Assembly: GCA_028277745.1 (NCBI GenBank) | Contig: JANQFR010000067.1 | Location: 54,911-118,910 of the forward strand | Reading direction: 5' to 3' | Length of the DNA stretch: 64,000 nt | From: Phycisphaeraceae bacterium | Lineage (GTDB): Bacteria; Planctomycetota; Phycisphaerae; Phycisphaerales; Phycisphaeraceae | Part shown: positions 35,786-45,122 of the stretch, in pieces | How the letters are laid out: every line of letters begins with the position of its first letter | How positions within the stretch are numbered: position 1 is the first letter of the stretch | Position numbers and translations under genes: made by a program | Notes under the pieces: generated by a model | The model's database searches: none | Told to the model about the DNA's origin: nothing | What the model saw: only the letters and a program-made list of their open reading frames with translations

Positions 35786-37159
35786 ATGAAGGCCTATTCG
35801 ATCAAGACACCTCTGTTGGCCGCCGCCCTGGCGGGCCTCTCCACAGCCGCGACCGCGGCGGAAAGTGACAAGCCCTTGCTGCGCGACTTCATGGGGATCA
35901 ACGCCCATACCGTTCAGTTCATGCCCGAGCTTTACGCCCCGGTGTGCCGGCTGGTCCGCGATTACCACCCCTTGACCTGGGATGTCGACGGGGACACCTC
36001 GGCCGAGACGGTTTTTCCCAAGACGCGTCAATCCATCGGCTGGAAAGACAAGTCCGGCAAGTTCCGCGACTGGTCGGGGCCGGTGGACTGGAACGAGATC
36101 TACAGCAGCTGGAAGGCGGAAGGATTTGAGATCGACGCCTGTATCCAGTTCGGCAACCTGACGCTCGACAAGTGGGCCAACCCCGCGGAAGACGCCTATC
36201 GCTACGGCAAGGCCTTTGCGGAGTATTTCGGGCCGTCGGGGCCGAACAAGCTGGTCACGTCGGTGGAGATCGGCAACGAGCCCGCCGGCCGCAACCGCTA
36301 CCCCGCGGCGGACTACCTCACGATCTTCGAGCCCATGGCGCGCGGCATCCGTGAGGGCGACCCGCAGCTCAAGATCCTCACCTGCACCGCCGCCGCCCCC
36401 GAGCCCGATCCTTACTCGCACAACCTGAATATTTTCCGTGAGCTGGGCGACCTGTACGACGTGATCAACATCCATCACTACACCATGCTCGAGGGCTGGC
36501 CCACCTGGGAGCGGACCTACCCCGAGGACACCGAGGTCGGGTATGGCTCCGTCATCGACAAGGCCGTCCGGTGGCGCGATCAATACGCGCCGGACAAGGA
36601 GATCTGGATCACCGAGTTCGGCTACGACGCGTCGACCCAGAAGCCCGATCCCGAAGGGGGCATGAAGGGCTGGATCGACTCCACCGACCTGCAGCAGGCC
36701 CAGTGGATCGTCCGCTCGTTCCTGTGCCTGTCGGCGATGGACGTCGAGCGGGCGTATCTCTACTGGTTCAACGACGGCGACACGCCGAGTTTCCACGCCT
36801 CGTCCGGCATCACCCGCTTCCTTGAGCCGAAGAAGAGCTATTGGGCGATGCGTCACCTGTACCAGAGCCTGGGCGACTACCGGTTCAACCGCGCGGTCCG
36901 CCAGGACGAGGGTGAGCTTTTCGTTTACGAGTACGTCCACGGCGAGAACCCGGACCAGGTGGTGTGGGTCGTGTGGTCCCCGACCGGGATCGACAAGTCC
37001 TCGACGCAGGAGCTGGAGCTGCCCGGCAAGCTGGTGAAGGCGGAGCGGATGCCGACCGCTGCGCAGGATCGGGTGGTGGTCGAGCTGACGCCATCGGCGG
37101 ACGGCGTCGTGGCGGCGCCGGTGACGGAGTCGCCGCTGTACCTGTGGGTGGAGAAGTAA
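35786..37159 (+). CDS. Secreted clan GH-A glycoside hydrolase
   Basis: 457 residues from the ATG at 35786 (CAGGAG 9 bases upstream). Signal peptide to about residue 25 (AAALAGLSTAATAAE). A TIM barrel follows with acid/base Glu165 in VEIGNEPAG and nucleophile Glu277 in WITEFGYDAS; YDVINIHHYT and YLYWFNDGD are typical of the barrel. A C-terminal beta domain (about 370-457) is present. This resembles GH39/GH5-like families; the exact family and substrate are not clear. Its product is probably periplasmic. It sits between a lamin-tail gene and a PfkB kinase and ends before a strong palindrome. Confidence 0.8.
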   Translation: MKAYSIKTPLLAAALAGLSTAATAAESDKPLLRDFMGINAHTVQFMPELYAPVCRLVRDYHPLTWDVDGDTSAETVFPKTRQSIGWKDKSGKFRDWSGPVDWNEIYSSWKAEGFEIDACIQFGNLTLDKWANPAEDAYRYGKAFAEYFGPSGPNKLVTSVEIGNEPAGRNRYPAADYLTIFEPMARGIREGDPQLKILTCTAAAPEPDPYSHNLNIFRELGDLYDVINIHHYTMLEGWPTWERTYPEDTEVGYGSVIDKAVRWRDQYAPDKEIWITEFGYDASTQKPDPEGGMKGWIDSTDLQQAQWIVRSFLCLSAMDVERAYLYWFNDGDTPSFHASSGITRFLEPKKSYWAMRHLYQSLGDYRFNRAVRQDEGELFVYEYVHGENPDQVVWVVWSPTGIDKSSTQELELPGKLVKAERMPTAAQDRVVVELTPSADGVVAAPVTESPLYLWVEK

Positions 37160-37200
37160 GCTGCGCGGCCCGGGCTTCAGGAACAGCTGACATGGAGCGG

Positions 37201-37224
37201 AGCCCCGCATGCGCATGCGGGGCT
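37201..37224. terminator. Bidirectional terminator between glycosidase and kinase genes
   Basis: A perfect 24-base palindrome (AGCCCCGCATGC / GCATGCGGGGCT) 41 bases after the glycosidase stop and 10 bases before the end of the convergent kinase gene. Confidence 0.6.
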
Positions 37225-37234
37225 TCGGGCGCGG

Positions 37235-38182
37235 TCAGGCCAGCCCGGCGAGTTGGGCGGTTTCAGCGTAGTTCCGGGCGCCGCGCCACCCGCCGATGGC
37301 GGTGACGCAGCAGGCCCCGCACGCGGCGCCGAGCCTGCCCGCGTCCTCGAGGGTCAGCCCCTTGAGCAGGCCGGTGAGCAGGCCGGCGTAGAAGCTGTCG
37401 CCGGCGCCGGTTGTGTCGACGACGGCGCCCGGCGGCTCGATGGCGGGCAGTTCCACGTAGCCGCCCGGCCGATCGCTGAGCAGGACGCCGTCGGCGCCGA
37501 GCTTGACGCCCAGGACGCCCGGTGCGCCGCACGCGCGGTAGGCGTCGAGGATGCGACGGGGATCGGACAGGCCGGTCTGGCCCGACGCCTCGGCGAACGA
37601 GGGGACATAGACGTCGAGTTGCGGGAGGGACCGGCTCAGCGGCTCCATGGTCCCGCCGTCCCCCGCGGCGTCCAGCGCGGTCATGCACCCCCGCCGGCGC
37701 ACGGCGGCGAGCACTTCGGGCAGATCGCCCTCCAGGTTGGGCATCAGGCTGTAGTACCCCAGGAGCAGGGCCCGGGCCTGGGAGAAGACGTCGATCCGGT
37801 CGAGGATGGCCGATCGGTTGAGTTGCTTGTGCGCCCCGCGGTGATGGAGGAATGAGCGTTGGCCGGACGGATCGACCGTCACGACCGTGGCGCTGGTGGC
37901 GGCGTCGGGGCGGGAGTCGATCATGGCGGTGTCGACGCCCTCCTGTTGCAACTGGTGTGTGAGCAACGGGCCCCAGGGGTCATCGCCGACCGCGGTCAGT
38001 ACGGCGACGCGCATGCCCAGCCGGGACATGGTGACGCCGGCGTTGGCGGTGATGCCGCCCGCGGTGAGAACGATCGGCCCGGTGCGGTGCAGCGACTCGG
38101 CGCCGAGCGGCTCGTTGAGCGGGACGGGCCGGCAGAGGATGTCGGCCACGCACGATCCGAACAAGATGCAGTCGTAACGCAT
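37235..38182 (-). CDS. PfkB-family carbohydrate kinase
   Basis: 315 residues from the ATG at 38182 (MRYDCILFGSCVADIL). PfkB signature 1 is around GGITANAGVTMSRLGMRVAVLTAVGDD, signature 2 is DTTGAGDSFYAGLLTGLL with the catalytic base Asp in GAGD. It phosphorylates a sugar or nucleoside with ATP; the LTAGGITANAG wording suits sugar kinases such as ribokinase or fructokinase rather than 1-phosphofructokinase. The longer frame (38359) has a non-family-like N-terminus. The gene converges on the GH-A glycosidase and may act on its products, which is only a guess. Confidence 0.88.
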   Translation of the reverse strand: MRYDCILFGSCVADILCRPVPLNEPLGAESLHRTGPIVLTAGGITANAGVTMSRLGMRVAVLTAVGDDPWGPLLTHQLQQEGVDTAMIDSRPDAATSATVVTVDPSGQRSFLHHRGAHKQLNRSAILDRIDVFSQARALLLGYYSLMPNLEGDLPEVLAAVRRRGCMTALDAAGDGGTMEPLSRSLPQLDVYVPSFAEASGQTGLSDPRRILDAYRACGAPGVLGVKLGADGVLLSDRPGGYVELPAIEPPGAVVDTTGAGDSFYAGLLTGLLKGLTLEDAGRLGAACGACCVTAIGGWRGARNYAETAQLAGLA

Positions 38183-38247
38183 CGGTCTTCGACTCGCGGC
38201 AGGGGCTTGTCCGTCGGGGCGTGGGGAGCTTAACCTGAAGATGATGG

Positions 38248-41200
38248 TCAGGGTTGCTCGACCCACTTCACGGAGAAGCCGCCCTGGGCCTTGCCGGTGC
38301 CCGGGTCGAGGCCGTTGTAGACGTTTTTCGCCTGGAGGCCGTTGAAGGCCCGGTCCCACACGGCGACGCGGTAGAGCTTGCCGAGCCAGGGGCGGTCGTT
38401 GCTGTCTTCGTTGGCAAGCATGAACCGCATCGTGCTGACCCAGGTGCTCAGGTCGCCGGTGCGGGCGCTGGTTTTTTCGAGGACGCCGTCGCGGAACAGC
38501 CGGACCTCATCGCCGGCGAAGGCCAGCATGAGGTGGACGGATTTATCCTTGACGAGCACGGCGTCGGACTTGATCTCGGGCGTTCCGTTCGTGCTGGTGG
38601 CGCTGGTGCGGGTGCGGCCGACGTACTGGTCGTCGTCCTGGCCGAGCGTCATGTTGACGGCCGAGGCGCTAGAGGAGAGCGACGCGATGCGGGCGGGCCC
38701 GTCCTGGGTGAGGTTGGCGACGGCGACGACGGCTTCGATCGTGTACTCGCCGGTGGTGGTGATGGCGTTGTAGAGCTTGGACGCGGGGCCGGGCGAAACG
38801 ATCTTGGTGCTGCTGGCGACGGTTAACCCGCCGCCGCTGATCCAGGAGGTGTTGGCGGGGTCCTGGATATAGAGGTCCAGCGGGTTGCCGGCGCCGGAGG
38901 TGTCGCGGACGACGGGCGGGGCGACGGAGGGCACGGTGCTGTTGTTGTACAGGGCGGTGACCTGGGTGCCGTCGAGTTGGGTGGTGTAGAACCTCACGTC
39001 GTCGAGCCGGCCGTCGAAATAGTCTTGGAGGGGAGTGGCGGAGGAGCTGCTGCTGGACCAGGTGTTGGCGCCGAGCACGATGGGCTCGGTGTTGCCGGCG
39101 CCGCCGGAGGTCTCGCCGAGGCCGCCGTTGTAGTTGTCGGAACCGACGAGGGAGCCGTCGAGGAAGAGATGGAACCCGCGTCCGCCCCAGGTGACGGCGA
39201 CATGATGCCAGGTCGAGGTCGATAGGGCGGAGCTCTTCGACAGGCTGTAACTGGCGCTCGAACTCTGGTTCCTGGCCTTGAGCGCGCTGCCGTCGGCGTA
39301 GATGTGCAGGTGGCCGCCGTCGCCGTTGCCGTTGGCGTCCTTGGAGAACAGGCCCTGGTGGCCGGAGAGGCTGTCGGCGTACACCCAGAAGGAGACCGTG
39401 CCGTGATCGGCGAGAAAATCGCCATCGTGGGGGATTTCGATGTAGTCGTTGCTGCCGTCGAACTCCGCGGCGGTGACGTATTTCCCGGTGGCGGCGGGTT
39501 GAGCGCCGCTGCGGTAGCGGCCGTGGGTCCCGCCTTGGATGTCGACCGCCAGGGTCGGGGCGAACCCGGGCAGGTTGGAGGCGACGTGGATGCCGGCGGT
39601 GTTCTGGACGGTCAGGTCATCGCCCGCCGCCACGACGCCGTAGAGCTTGGCGTTGTTCTTCAGCTCGATGTCGTCTTCGACGAAGACGCGGCCGCTGAGC
39701 ACCGAGTCGTTCTCCATCAGCAGGTCGCCGTGTGAACCGTAGAGAAAGACCTCGACGCGCTCGGGGCTGGTGGAATCGTTGTGGATGGACGCGGAGTTTT
39801 TCATGGTCATGTCGTCGGCGACATGGAGCTGCAGGGACGAACCGCTGGGCACAACGATGCTGGCGCTGTCCTCCAGGGTCAGGTCGTCGGTGATCTTGAT
39901 GACGACATTGCCGCTGATGGTGATCTTGGTGCTGTTGGTCAGCTTCAGGTCGCGGTAGGTGCGGTTGCTGCTGATGGTGTAGCTCCCGCTTGAGACGGTG
40001 ACATTTCCCAGTGTCGAAGGCATGCCGCTGGGGGCGGATCTGCCGGAGAGCGAGATGGTTTCCGTCATCGAGGTGATCTCGCCGGTGATTTCGGAGCTGC
40101 CTTCGGTCTTGACGACGTTGGGGAAGTAAGTCGACGGGCCGATGCGGACGTCGCCGTCGACCTTGGCGCTGTCTTTCAGTTCGACCGCCCCGTTGCTGGT
40201 CTTATCGGTGGACAGGACCACGCCGGCGGAGTTGTTCGACGAGCTGTAGACCCCCTGGGTGGGGTCGTAGCCGTCGATGACCGCGCTGTTCTGGAGGGCG
40301 ATGTCGCCGGTCACCGGCACCCAGCCGACGGCGCCGCCGACGGATTCGTTCAGCGGCCAGTGAGAGGCGAGCAGGGGTGCGATGGCGGCGGGTTCATTGA
40401 ACACATACATCGCGAGCAGCCGGGGCACATTGGCGTTGGGGTCGTAGCCGGCCTCGTCGAACAGGTTTTTGACCTCGTCACTGCTCAACACACGGCTAAA
40501 CAAGCGCACGTCGTCCATCGACCCCACGAACGCCTGGCTCGAGGCGAATCCGCCGCCGACCGTGTCCTGCTCCTCGGCGAGAACGACCGACTGGACCTCG
40601 ATGGCCGACAGGGTGACGCTTTTCGTTCCCAGGGACTTCCCGTCGAAATAAAGGATAAGTTTCCCGTCGGTCTGATTGCGGGTCAGCACGATATGGTGCC
40701 AGTACCCGTCAGAGATGTCGGGCATGGTCCATGAAGCGATCTCATCGGTCGATTCATAGAGCTCGAATTTTGTTGAGCTCTCCGCCCAATGCAGATGAGC
40801 GTTATTGTTCGAATTGGTGTCCGCCCCGCTGAGAAACGCCTGGTTGCCGCTCTTGGTGGTTCGGATCCAATAGGAGATCGTGCAGTTGGTCAGGCCGTCG
40901 AAGAGTGAGTGGGGGAGGGTCACGCGGTCGGTGTCGGTGTCGAACTCCGGGCTGTTGTCGAACAGCCCGGCGCCCCCGAGGGTGGGGGAGTTGACGTAGG
41001 AGCCGTTCTGGCTGTTGATGGTTTCGTTGGCGGTGGAGCCGCTTGTCTCATCGAGCTGCCAGTAAGCGAGGGGGACGGGGACTTTGGGTGAATTGGAGGT
41101 CCAGACGAGGGCTTTGCGCATCAGCTCCTTGGCGTCGTCGTTGAGCTGTTCGATGTCGAAGCTGTCGCCGCCCCAGGGCAGGGAGACGCGTCGGCCGGGG

Positions 41201-42129
41201 GAGGCGGTGCTGTCGTTACGGAGGTCATAGGCCTCCAAGGCGGTCAGGGCGGCGGTGGTCGACCCGGGTTTCCGGGCGAGCACGACCGCGTCCGAAGCGA
41301 GCGAACTGCCGACGTTGCCGAGGCTGGTGGAGGTGGCGCTCAGCGTCACGTTGCCGCTCGAGAGGTGGGAGGTGATGAAGTGGCTGTTGTCGATGACGTT
41401 GACCATCGTGTGCGAAAAAGTGGAGCCGGTGTTGGAGATGAGCAAGTCGTCCAGCAGGTAGGGCTCTTCATTGACAACGCCGAGGGTCACGTCGGTCAGG
41501 CGGGAGCCGACCGAGTTGGAAGAGACCTCTTCAGACACCCAGACCACGTCCGCGTCGGCGAGGGCAGTGGCGTATTCGGAGTCAGAGGCGTCGTCCGCGA
41601 GGGTGTTGACGGACCATCCCCACTCTTTCGCCCATGCGAGGCGGACCTCGTCCTGATCGGAGAGCGTTGACGAGCCGACGACGAGGAGCAGGACATCGCT
41701 GTCGTCTTCGCCGATGCCTGTGAGCTCGGCGCTGACGGTGTGGCTGACGCCGTCGAAATACCCGGTGACGGTGAGGGTGAGGGTGTCGGCGTCGTCATCG
41801 GTGAAGTCGCCGTCGGTTTCGACGCCCTTGACGCTGAAGGTCCCGCCGCCGAAGCTCTCGCCGGTGAGCCAGGAGCCGCTGGTTTGATCGGTGCGCCAGT
41901 CGCGGTCTTCGCGGACATACTGGATCGCGAGTTCGAGTCCGGATTCGGCGATGCTGCGCGCCTGGCTGTGGCGGTTCACGTTGTTGGCGATGGCGATCGA
42001 CGTGCTGCTGGAGGCCATGAAGGTGGCCGCGAGGATCGAGCCGACGGTCAAGGCGATCAGCACGAGCAGCATCGCGGCGCCGCGTTGGCGTGGCTGAGGG
42101 CGGGATGGATCTGGTGGTGCGGCGATCAT
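38248..42129 (-). CDS. Giant PilX-like pilin-associated protein with LamG domains
   Basis: 1293 residues from the ATG at 42129, overlapping the stop of the upstream prepilin gene (ATGA). The N-terminus QRGAAMLLVLIALTVGSILAA (about 16-36) and SIAESGLELAIQYVRED match PilX-type minor pilins. A Rossmann-like segment (about 145-345, DVLLLVVGSST...VVWVSEEVSS) follows, then LamG-1 (about 355-560), a beta-solenoid of repeated strand units around 650-860 (KLTNSTKITISGNVVIKITDD), LamG-2 (about 880-1065) and a third LamG-like domain (about 1120-1270). LamG domains bind glycans or proteins, so a fibre-tip adhesin is a reasonable inference. Confidence 0.82.
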   Translation of the reverse strand: MIAAPPDPSRPQPRQRGAAMLLVLIALTVGSILAATFMASSSTSIAIANNVNRHSQARSIAESGLELAIQYVREDRDWRTDQTSGSWLTGESFGGGTFSVKGVETDGDFTDDDADTLTLTVTGYFDGVSHTVSAELTGIGEDDSDVLLLVVGSSTLSDQDEVRLAWAKEWGWSVNTLADDASDSEYATALADADVVWVSEEVSSNSVGSRLTDVTLGVVNEEPYLLDDLLISNTGSTFSHTMVNVIDNSHFITSHLSSGNVTLSATSTSLGNVGSSLASDAVVLARKPGSTTAALTALEAYDLRNDSTASPGRRVSLPWGGDSFDIEQLNDDAKELMRKALVWTSNSPKVPVPLAYWQLDETSGSTANETINSQNGSYVNSPTLGGAGLFDNSPEFDTDTDRVTLPHSLFDGLTNCTISYWIRTTKSGNQAFLSGADTNSNNNAHLHWAESSTKFELYESTDEIASWTMPDISDGYWHHIVLTRNQTDGKLILYFDGKSLGTKSVTLSAIEVQSVVLAEEQDTVGGGFASSQAFVGSMDDVRLFSRVLSSDEVKNLFDEAGYDPNANVPRLLAMYVFNEPAAIAPLLASHWPLNESVGGAVGWVPVTGDIALQNSAVIDGYDPTQGVYSSSNNSAGVVLSTDKTSNGAVELKDSAKVDGDVRIGPSTYFPNVVKTEGSSEITGEITSMTETISLSGRSAPSGMPSTLGNVTVSSGSYTISSNRTYRDLKLTNSTKITISGNVVIKITDDLTLEDSASIVVPSGSSLQLHVADDMTMKNSASIHNDSTSPERVEVFLYGSHGDLLMENDSVLSGRVFVEDDIELKNNAKLYGVVAAGDDLTVQNTAGIHVASNLPGFAPTLAVDIQGGTHGRYRSGAQPAATGKYVTAAEFDGSNDYIEIPHDGDFLADHGTVSFWVYADSLSGHQGLFSKDANGNGDGGHLHIYADGSALKARNQSSSASYSLSKSSALSTSTWHHVAVTWGGRGFHLFLDGSLVGSDNYNGGLGETSGGAGNTEPIVLGANTWSSSSSSATPLQDYFDGRLDDVRFYTTQLDGTQVTALYNNSTVPSVAPPVVRDTSGAGNPLDLYIQDPANTSWISGGGLTVASSTKIVSPGPASKLYNAITTTGEYTIEAVVAVANLTQDGPARIASLSSSASAVNMTLGQDDDQYVGRTRTSATSTNGTPEIKSDAVLVKDKSVHLMLAFAGDEVRLFRDGVLEKTSARTGDLSTWVSTMRFMLANEDSNDRPWLGKLYRVAVWDRAFNGLQAKNVYNGLDPGTGKAQGGFSVKWVEQP

Positions 42130-42713
42130 GGACTCAGGGCGTTCCGCAGTGACACGGTGTTGATGACGGTATCGGACATGTTGCCGGTGATCAGCGACAG
42201 CTGATAGCTGACGATCACGGCGTCCTGCGCGGTGGCGTCGTCCAGGAGCACGTCCCACCTGTCGACGCCCGTCGCCCAGAGCGTTCGCTCCATGTCATTG
42301 TTGGTGATGAGCGTCTGAGTGATCGTGTTGAAGTTGTCGGTCAGCGGGTGGGCGGTGTCGGTCGCGGAGTTGACGGCGACGTAAGACGCCAACTCGTCAC
42401 CGGGCTCCTCCCGGGCGATCCGCTGGATTTCCTGGACGCTGGGGGCGCCGTTTTCGTCGGTGTCTTCTGTCCACAAGACGAGATAGTCGTTGCCTTGGGC
42501 GAGGACCATCACCGACCCGCGGATCGCGGCGCTCATCCGGGCGTTGACCGTTTTGTTGGAGGCCACGAGCGACCGCATGTCCTTGCTCGACGACGTGCCG
42601 TAGGACATCGCCACGAGCATGGACGCGACCGCGGCGCCGATCAGGCCCGTCGCCGCAAGGACGAGCAGCAGCTCGACGAGCGTCAAACCCTTTGCCCGGC
42701 CGACCCGCTTCAT
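42126..42713 (-). CDS. Type IV pilin-like / GspJ-PulG-type prepilin protein
   Basis: 195 residues from the ATG at 42713 (MKRVGRAKGLTLVELLLVL). A short basic leader is followed by the prepilin cleavage signature G|LTLVE, a hydrophobic helix with Glu5 and a globular part of unknown type. Prepilin peptidase should cut after Gly9 and methylate the new N-terminus. The stop overlaps the next gene by 4 bases and the start touches the previous stop (TGATG), so this is an operon of three pilin-like genes. Confidence 0.85.
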   Translation of the reverse strand: MKRVGRAKGLTLVELLLVLAATGLIGAAVASMLVAMSYGTSSSKDMRSLVASNKTVNARMSAAIRGSVMVLAQGNDYLVLWTEDTDENGAPSVQEIQRIAREEPGDELASYVAVNSATDTAHPLTDNFNTITQTLITNNDMERTLWATGVDRWDVLLDDATAQDAVIVSYQLSLITGNMSDTVINTVSLRNALSP

Positions 42714-43237
42714 CAACCGCCCCCCTCGCGGACCCATCGGGTCAGCGTCCAAGTCCGCGTCCCGGGGTCGGACACCGTGACGGTGACCTTCAGGCCGGTG
42801 AGGTCGCCGCCCAGGCCGCTGATCGTGAGCGTGGTTTCGACGACGGTGACCGTCCGGCTGTAGGTCTGGAACGACGTCGGCAGCAACGTGCCTTTGATGT
42901 CGGACAGCCCATTAGCGGACTGCGTGAAGTTGTGGTAGTCGCCGATGCTCGTAAACGCCGTGCGGCGGTCGACGTTCGCAGCGGTTTCCCCCGTCCCGTA
43001 GGTGTAGCCCATGCTGGAGGTGTCGCTGGGGTAGTCACGCGCGACGACTTCATCGAGCAGCGACTCGGCCAGCGCCAGCGCCCGGGTGTCATGGATCGAG
43101 GCGTAGGTCTGCATCTGGCCGGCGACGATCGCCTGGGTCAGGGCGGCCACGACAAAGGCGAGCACCGCCGAGGCGAGCATCACCTCGACCAGCGTAAAGC
43201 CGCCGGCAGGTTGAGATAGGCGTTTACGACCGACCAT
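42713..43237 (-). CDS. Type IV pilin-like prepilin protein
   Basis: 174 residues from the ATG at 43237 (MVGRKRLSQPAGGFTLVEVML). The cleavage site is GG|FTLVE and the hydrophobic N-terminal helix (about 14-36) is followed by a GspI/PilV-like alpha region (ALALAESLLDEVVARDYP). It is first in the operon of three prepilin-like genes that ends with the LamG protein. No pilus assembly ATPase, platform protein or secretin is in this window, so export depends on genes elsewhere. Confidence 0.85.
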   Translation of the reverse strand: MVGRKRLSQPAGGFTLVEVMLASAVLAFVVAALTQAIVAGQMQTYASIHDTRALALAESLLDEVVARDYPSDTSSMGYTYGTGETAANVDRRTAFTSIGDYHNFTQSANGLSDIKGTLLPTSFQTYSRTVTVVETTLTISGLGGDLTGLKVTVTVSDPGTRTWTLTRWVREGGG

Positions 43238-43388
43238 AACTGCTTCCAAGCCCGCCGTTCGCACGACGTTTCCGTAGTCCAATCGTCGGCCATCGCAGAA
43301 CGCCGGTTAAGCCGCGGCGCGGCGTTTGGCGGGTTATCGGCCCCGCCGCCGTCAAACTCACCCCGGTTTCACACCGATATCTGGAACT

Positions 43389-43898
43389 GTGCAGAACCGT
43401 CGCAGCGCCAACGCGTTCAGTCTCATCGAAATCATCATCGTGGTGCTCTTGTTGGCCATCCTCGGGGCGCTGGTTGTCCCTATGTTCGCCGACACAGCCC
43501 CAAACAAACTCCGATCCGCCGCCCAACTCCTTGCCGCCGACCTGAGCCACGCCCAGGTCGAATCCGTCACCAACGCCGAAGCGCCCCGCGTGGTGGTCTT
43601 CAACACCGCCACGGCGACCTACCACCTGGCCGACGCGTCCAACTCGTCCACCCCCCTGACCAACCCGGTCGATAAGCAGCCCTATCGGGTGACCTTCGGC
43701 CAAGGCCGGGCCTTCGCCCTGGACAACGTCACGATCAAGTCCCACACCGCGGGAAGCGACAACGAGCTTGAGTTCGGGCTCTACGGCAACACCGACCAGG
43801 CGACCGCCGCGGTGATCACCCTCGCCTGCAACGGCTATACGATCACGGTCAGCGTCCACCCCACCACCGGCGAAACGACGATCGGCAGCATCAACTGA
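43389..43898 (+). CDS. GspH/FimT-type prepilin protein, divergent
   Basis: 169 residues from a GTG at 43389; an ATG at 43326 would add 21 residues. The GTG gives a short leader before SANA|FSLIEIIIVVLLLAILGALVVP, a prepilin-like cleavage site and helix. VPMFADTAPNKLRSAAQLLAADLSHAQVESVTNAEAPRVVVF matches GspH (pseudopilin) proteins. It is divergent from the other three pilin-like genes across 151 bases. The start is uncertain. Confidence 0.75.
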   Translation: MQNRRSANAFSLIEIIIVVLLLAILGALVVPMFADTAPNKLRSAAQLLAADLSHAQVESVTNAEAPRVVVFNTATATYHLADASNSSTPLTNPVDKQPYRVTFGQGRAFALDNVTIKSHTAGSDNELEFGLYGNTDQATAAVITLACNGYTITVSVHPTTGETTIGSIN

Positions 43899-43905
43899 AA
43901 CGGCG

Positions 43906-44238
43906 TCAGGACGACGGGCTCGCGCCCGGCGGATCGACGACGGTGTACACAAACCAGCGCGACTTGGCGTTCCGGCGCTTGGCCTGCCGTTCGCAGTAAA
44001 TGGTCATGACCTGGCCGGTGTCGACGCGGACCTTCCACCAGTGGCGCCGCAGGTACATCTCTCCGCTGCCGCCCTCGGGCGAGCTGGTTTTCCAGACCTC
44101 CTCCACGTCCACGACCCGGAGCGGCCGGTCACGCCAGACGAACCGCAACGGCATCCCCGGCTCACCGCGGGCGATGCCTGTGGGGTCAAACGAACCTTTG
44201 ATCGGCGTCAACGACTCGCTGATGAATCGCTCACTCAT
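43906..44238 (-). CDS. DUF6504 family protein
   Basis: 110 residues. The sequence PLRFVWRDRPLRVVDVEEVW and the WWKVRVD...YCER core with a FVYTV ending match DUF6504, a short family found in Actinobacteria and Planctomycetota. Function unknown; no signal or membrane segment. It overlaps the FAH-family gene by 4 bases (ATGA), so the two are co-transcribed. It ends 7 bases from the convergent prepilin gene. Confidence 0.7.
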   Translation of the reverse strand: MSERFISESLTPIKGSFDPTGIARGEPGMPLRFVWRDRPLRVVDVEEVWKTSSPEGGSGEMYLRRHWWKVRVDTGQVMTIYCERQAKRRNAKSRWFVYTVVDPPGASPSS

Positions 44239-45032
44239 GGCGCCGCCGCCACGGGATTCCGCAGGGCCCCGATCCCCTGGATTTCCACCGTCACCTCGTC
44301 GCCGGGCTGGAGAAAGACCTGGGGGTCCCGCGCCACGCCCACGCCCTGCGGCGTGCCGGTGAGGATCACCGTGTTCGGCAGCAGCGTGGTGTCCTGGCTG
44401 ATAAACGAGATCAACTCGGCGACGCTGAACAGCATGTCCGCGGTGTTGCTGGATTGCCTGACCTCGCCGTTGACGGTGGTGGACAGATCAAGCGTCTGGG
44501 GGTCGGGCAGTTCGTCGGACGTCACGAGGACGGGGCCGAGCGGGCAGAACGTATCGAAGCTTTTGCCCCGGATGAATTGCCCGCCGCCGCCGTGCTTCTG
44601 CCACCGGCGGGCCGAGACGTCGTTGGCGGCGGTGTAGCCGGCCACGTGCTCGAGGGCGGTTTCGACCGGGATGTCGCGGCCCGCGGTCCCGATCACGACC
44701 GCCAACTCGCACTCGTAGTCCACCTCGTCGCCGCGGGTGCAGCAGGCGGGGATCACGATCGGCGCCCCGGGGTCGTTGACGGCCGAGGTCGGCTTCATGA
44801 AGAGAACCGGGTTCTTGGGGACCTGGGCCCCGGTCTCCTCGATATGGGCCCGGTAGTTGTGGCCGATGCAGAAGATATTGCTCGGGACCACCGGGGCGAG
44901 CCTTCTGGCGATCGGCATCACCCGGCCGGTGGGCTCGTCCGCCCCGTCAACGCAGATGTCGGCTGAGCCGTCGCCCAGATCGACGCCCCGGTGGAGGGTC
45001 CCCCGGTCATCAAGGAATCGCGTGATCCGCAT
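44235..45032 (-). CDS. Fumarylacetoacetate hydrolase family protein
   Basis: 265 residues. Typical FAH core: IFCIGHNYRAHIEETG, GDEVDYECELAVVIGTAGRDIP with the metal glutamates, and YTAANDVSARRWQ followed by GKSFDTFCPLGPVLV. These enzymes cleave or decarboxylate 2-keto acids such as fumarylpyruvate or 2-hydroxy-hepta-dienedioate, and some remove water from sugar acids. The metal-binding Glu-x-Glu is ECELAVV at about 105-111. The N-terminal region (1-45) is divergent. It is upstream of DUF6504. Confidence 0.86.
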   Translation of the reverse strand: MRITRFLDDRGTLHRGVDLGDGSADICVDGADEPTGRVMPIARRLAPVVPSNIFCIGHNYRAHIEETGAQVPKNPVLFMKPTSAVNDPGAPIVIPACCTRGDEVDYECELAVVIGTAGRDIPVETALEHVAGYTAANDVSARRWQKHGGGGQFIRGKSFDTFCPLGPVLVTSDELPDPQTLDLSTTVNGEVRQSSNTADMLFSVAELISFISQDTTLLPNTVILTGTPQGVGVARDPQVFLQPGDEVTVEIQGIGALRNPVAAAP

Positions 45033-45122
45033 GGTCCATCGCTCCTGAACAGGTGATCCGGGTATAATCGCCCATCACCCGCCCGCTCGCCAGCGGCCCC
45101 GTCCCGATCAGGAGACGAACGA

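Noticed and set aside
43224..43952. 242-codon minus-strand frame over the GspH-like gene
   Set aside because: It is antisense to a gene with a clear prepilin signature.
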